This document shows, piece after piece, positions 5,064-6,446 of a stretch of DNA of 6,446 nt (the first letter of the stretch is position 1; the number at the start of each line of letters is the position of its first letter). Where the stretch lies: contig JAKAVI010000331.1 in the NCBI GenBank assembly GCA_021817355.1, forward strand, positions 1-6,446, in the 5' to 3' direction. A model generated the notes under the pieces. The model was given only the letters and a program-made list of their open reading frames with translations, did not search any database and was not told where the DNA came from. The position numbers and the translations under genes were made by a program. The DNA is from Pseudomonadota bacterium (GTDB taxonomy: Bacteria; Pseudomonadota; Alphaproteobacteria; Micropepsales; Micropepsaceae).

Positions 5064-6446
5064 GGTCGAGCGGCAGTTCAACGATGAAGCGGGCGCCGGC
5101 GGGCTGGTCGGGGCTCGGCCCGACGCGGTTTTCGGCCCAGATCCGTCCTCCGGCACCTTCGACAATCTGCCGCGCGATCGACAGCCCGAGGCCGGAATTC
5201 TGTCCAAAATCGCTTTCGCGCGGCCGTTCGGTATAGAAGCGCTGAAACACGGTCTCGAGATTGTCTGGGGGGATACCCGGGCCTTCATCGACGACGGCAA
5301 TCCGGACCAGGCGGTGCCGGCGCTGCGCCTCAACCCGAACCGTGCCGCCGTCCGGGCTGAAGGAGATGGCATTGTCGATCAGGTTACGAAAGATCTGCCC
5401 GAGCCGCTCACTGCGGCCCGAGACGATCGCCTTGCCTTCAAGCTCAAGACTAAGCTCCAGCTTGACCGACCGCGGCAGGCCCGTGAGGCGGTAGACTTCG
5501 GTGATGGTGCTCAGAAGGTCGGCAAGGTCGACGGGTTCGGCCGGCTCACGCGACAGTTCCGCGTCCAGACGCGAGGCCTGGCTGATGTCGGTGATCAGTC
5601 GATCGATCCGCTTGATGTCATTACCGACAATGTTGACCAGGCGGCTGCGGTTGATCGGATCCTCGGTGCGGGCCAGCATGTCGATAGCGGTCTTCAGCGA
5701 GGTCAGCGGATTTTTGAGCTCATGGGCAACGTCGGCGGCAAAGCTCTCGATCGCATCGATGCGATCATAGAGGGCGCGGGTCATCGCCGAGAGCGCGTCG
5801 GCAAGCGCACCGATCTCATCATGGCGTTCGGCCATGCGTGGCAGGGCTTCGCGTCCGGACTGACCTTTGCGAACCCGCTCGGCAGCAGCAGCCAGGCGAT
5901 TGATCGGCTCGGCGAGAAACCGTGCAAGATAGATCGACGAAAACAGCATGATCGCAAAGCCGACGAGGAATACTTCGAGCAGCTTTTCGCGCTCCGCGCG
6001 CAAGACCCCGTCGATGTCTCCGCCTTCGGTTGAGACCAGCAGGACGCCATAGATGGCACGGAAACGCTGGATGGGAACGGCAACCGACAATACCAGGCGG
6101 TCTTGCTCATCGACCCGCTCTTTGGTTCCAATCCGGCCGCGCAGCGCGGCATCAACCTCGGAATAGACCCGTCCGTTGGTGCCGGCCTCAAAATAGGGAT
6201 CGAGCCGCTCGAACGGTCGAACGCCCATGAGGCCATTATAGAGGCGCTTGATCTCCTGCCAGATATTGTTCCAGAAGCCAGGCGCCGGTAAGGGATAAGT
6301 CTGCACCACATTGCGGGCGAGAAGAAAGCGCGTGTCCGCTTCCAGATTGCCTTGCGAATTGTAAAGACGGGCACGCAGATTGGTTGGCGCGATCAGCTGC
6401 CGCAGCAAAGGTTTGGCTTCACCCACGCGGATCGAGCGAGTGGCAT
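5056..6446 (-). CDS. chvG: ChvG-type sensor histidine kinase (5' end missing)
   Basis: Membrane sensor kinase; its partner would be the ChvI response regulator, expected just outside the window. The reading frame is open to the window edge, so the N-terminus with the first membrane segment is missing; about 463 residues are present. Counting from the GTG at 6426: periplasmic sensor region 1-150 (LIAPTNLRARLYNSQGNL is typical of ChvG), membrane segment about 151-171, HAMP about 170-225, H-box FAADVAHELKNPLTSLK (229-245, phospho-accepting His235), N-box RNLIDNAISFSP (347-358), G1 box VVDEGPGIPP (378-387) and G2 box NSGLGLSIARQIVEGAGG (410-427). All catalytic motifs look intact. In rhizobia, Agrobacterium and Caulobacter, ChvG/ChvI responds to acid or envelope stress. 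The final 8 bases overlap the start of hprK, tying the two genes together. The family is clear; the exact orthology rests on the gene order as much as on sequence. Confidence 0.92.
   Translation of the reverse strand, partial: ATRSIRVGEAKPLLRQLIAPTNLRARLYNSQGNLEADTRFLLARNVVQTYPLPAPGFWNNIWQEIKRLYNGLMGVRPFERLDPYFEAGTNGRVYSEVDAALRGRIGTKERVDEQDRLVLSVAVPIQRFRAIYGVLLVSTEGGDIDGVLRAEREKLLEVFLVGFAIMLFSSIYLARFLAEPINRLAAAAERVRKGQSGREALPRMAERHDEIGALADALSAMTRALYDRIDAIESFAADVAHELKNPLTSLKTAIDMLARTEDPINRSRLVNIVGNDIKRIDRLITDISQASRLDAELSREPAEPVDLADLLSTITEVYRLTGLPRSVKLELSLELEGKAIVSGRSERLGQIFRNLIDNAISFSPDGGTVRVEAQRRHRLVRIAVVDEGPGIPPDNLETVFQRFYTERPRESDFGQNSGLGLSIARQIVEGAGGRIWAENRVGPSPDQPAGARFIVELPLDHG

Noticed and set aside
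5064..5372. Upstream extension of hprK to a start at 5372
   Set aside because: The added residues lie within the kinase catalytic-domain coding sequence in another frame and match nothing in short HprK proteins, which begin close to the HAS motif.
4792..6033. Plus-strand open frame of 413 codons opposite hprK and chvG
   Set aside because: The minus strand here encodes unmistakable kinase motifs (H, N, G1, G2 boxes and the HprK signature); the plus-strand frame is the antisense mirror typical of GC-rich coding DNA.

Overview
The window is a piece of a GC-rich alphaproteobacterial chromosome. The evidence is a pyridoxal-phosphate 5-aminolevulinate synthase (the Shemin-pathway HemA typical of Alphaproteobacteria), a short HPr kinase without the N-terminal domain seen in Gram-positive enzymes, and the gene order ChvG-type sensor kinase, hprK, EIIA-Man, HPr. 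A member of Rhodospirillales/Acetobacteraceae fits the overall look, but that assignment is a guess. All six complete genes and the one partial gene lie on the minus strand. No RNA gene, insertion sequence or CRISPR array is visible.

Read in the direction of transcription (from the right end): 6446-3812 is a tightly packed regulatory operon. It starts with the 5'-truncated chvG sensor kinase. The hprK gene overlaps chvG by 8 bases, and after a short spacer come the EIIA-Man gene and, 3 bases later, the HPr gene. Together they form an incomplete, regulatory phosphotransferase branch: HPr carries both the phosphorylatable histidine and the serine that HPr kinase modifies, and EIIA-Man accepts phosphate from HPr. 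No EI gene and no sugar permease is in the window.

3811-2290 is a separate two-gene unit with its own recognisable promoter region: a ParA-type ATPase with a long, low-complexity C-terminal tail, followed 10 bases later by a small protein with a ribbon-helix-helix DNA-binding segment and a cysteine-rich tail. It resembles the ParA/ParG-type (type Ib) partition modules of plasmids but sits among chromosomal housekeeping genes. This is the most interesting part of the window.

2289-1614 holds a small exported LTxxQ (Spy/CpxP-like) protein rich in Met and His. A 374-base non-coding stretch follows (1613-1240) with three stem-loops, a near-perfect FNR/FixK box and a promoter-like region with a palindrome. 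It leads into hemA (1239-16), the first step of heme synthesis, and suggests oxygen-responsive control of that gene.
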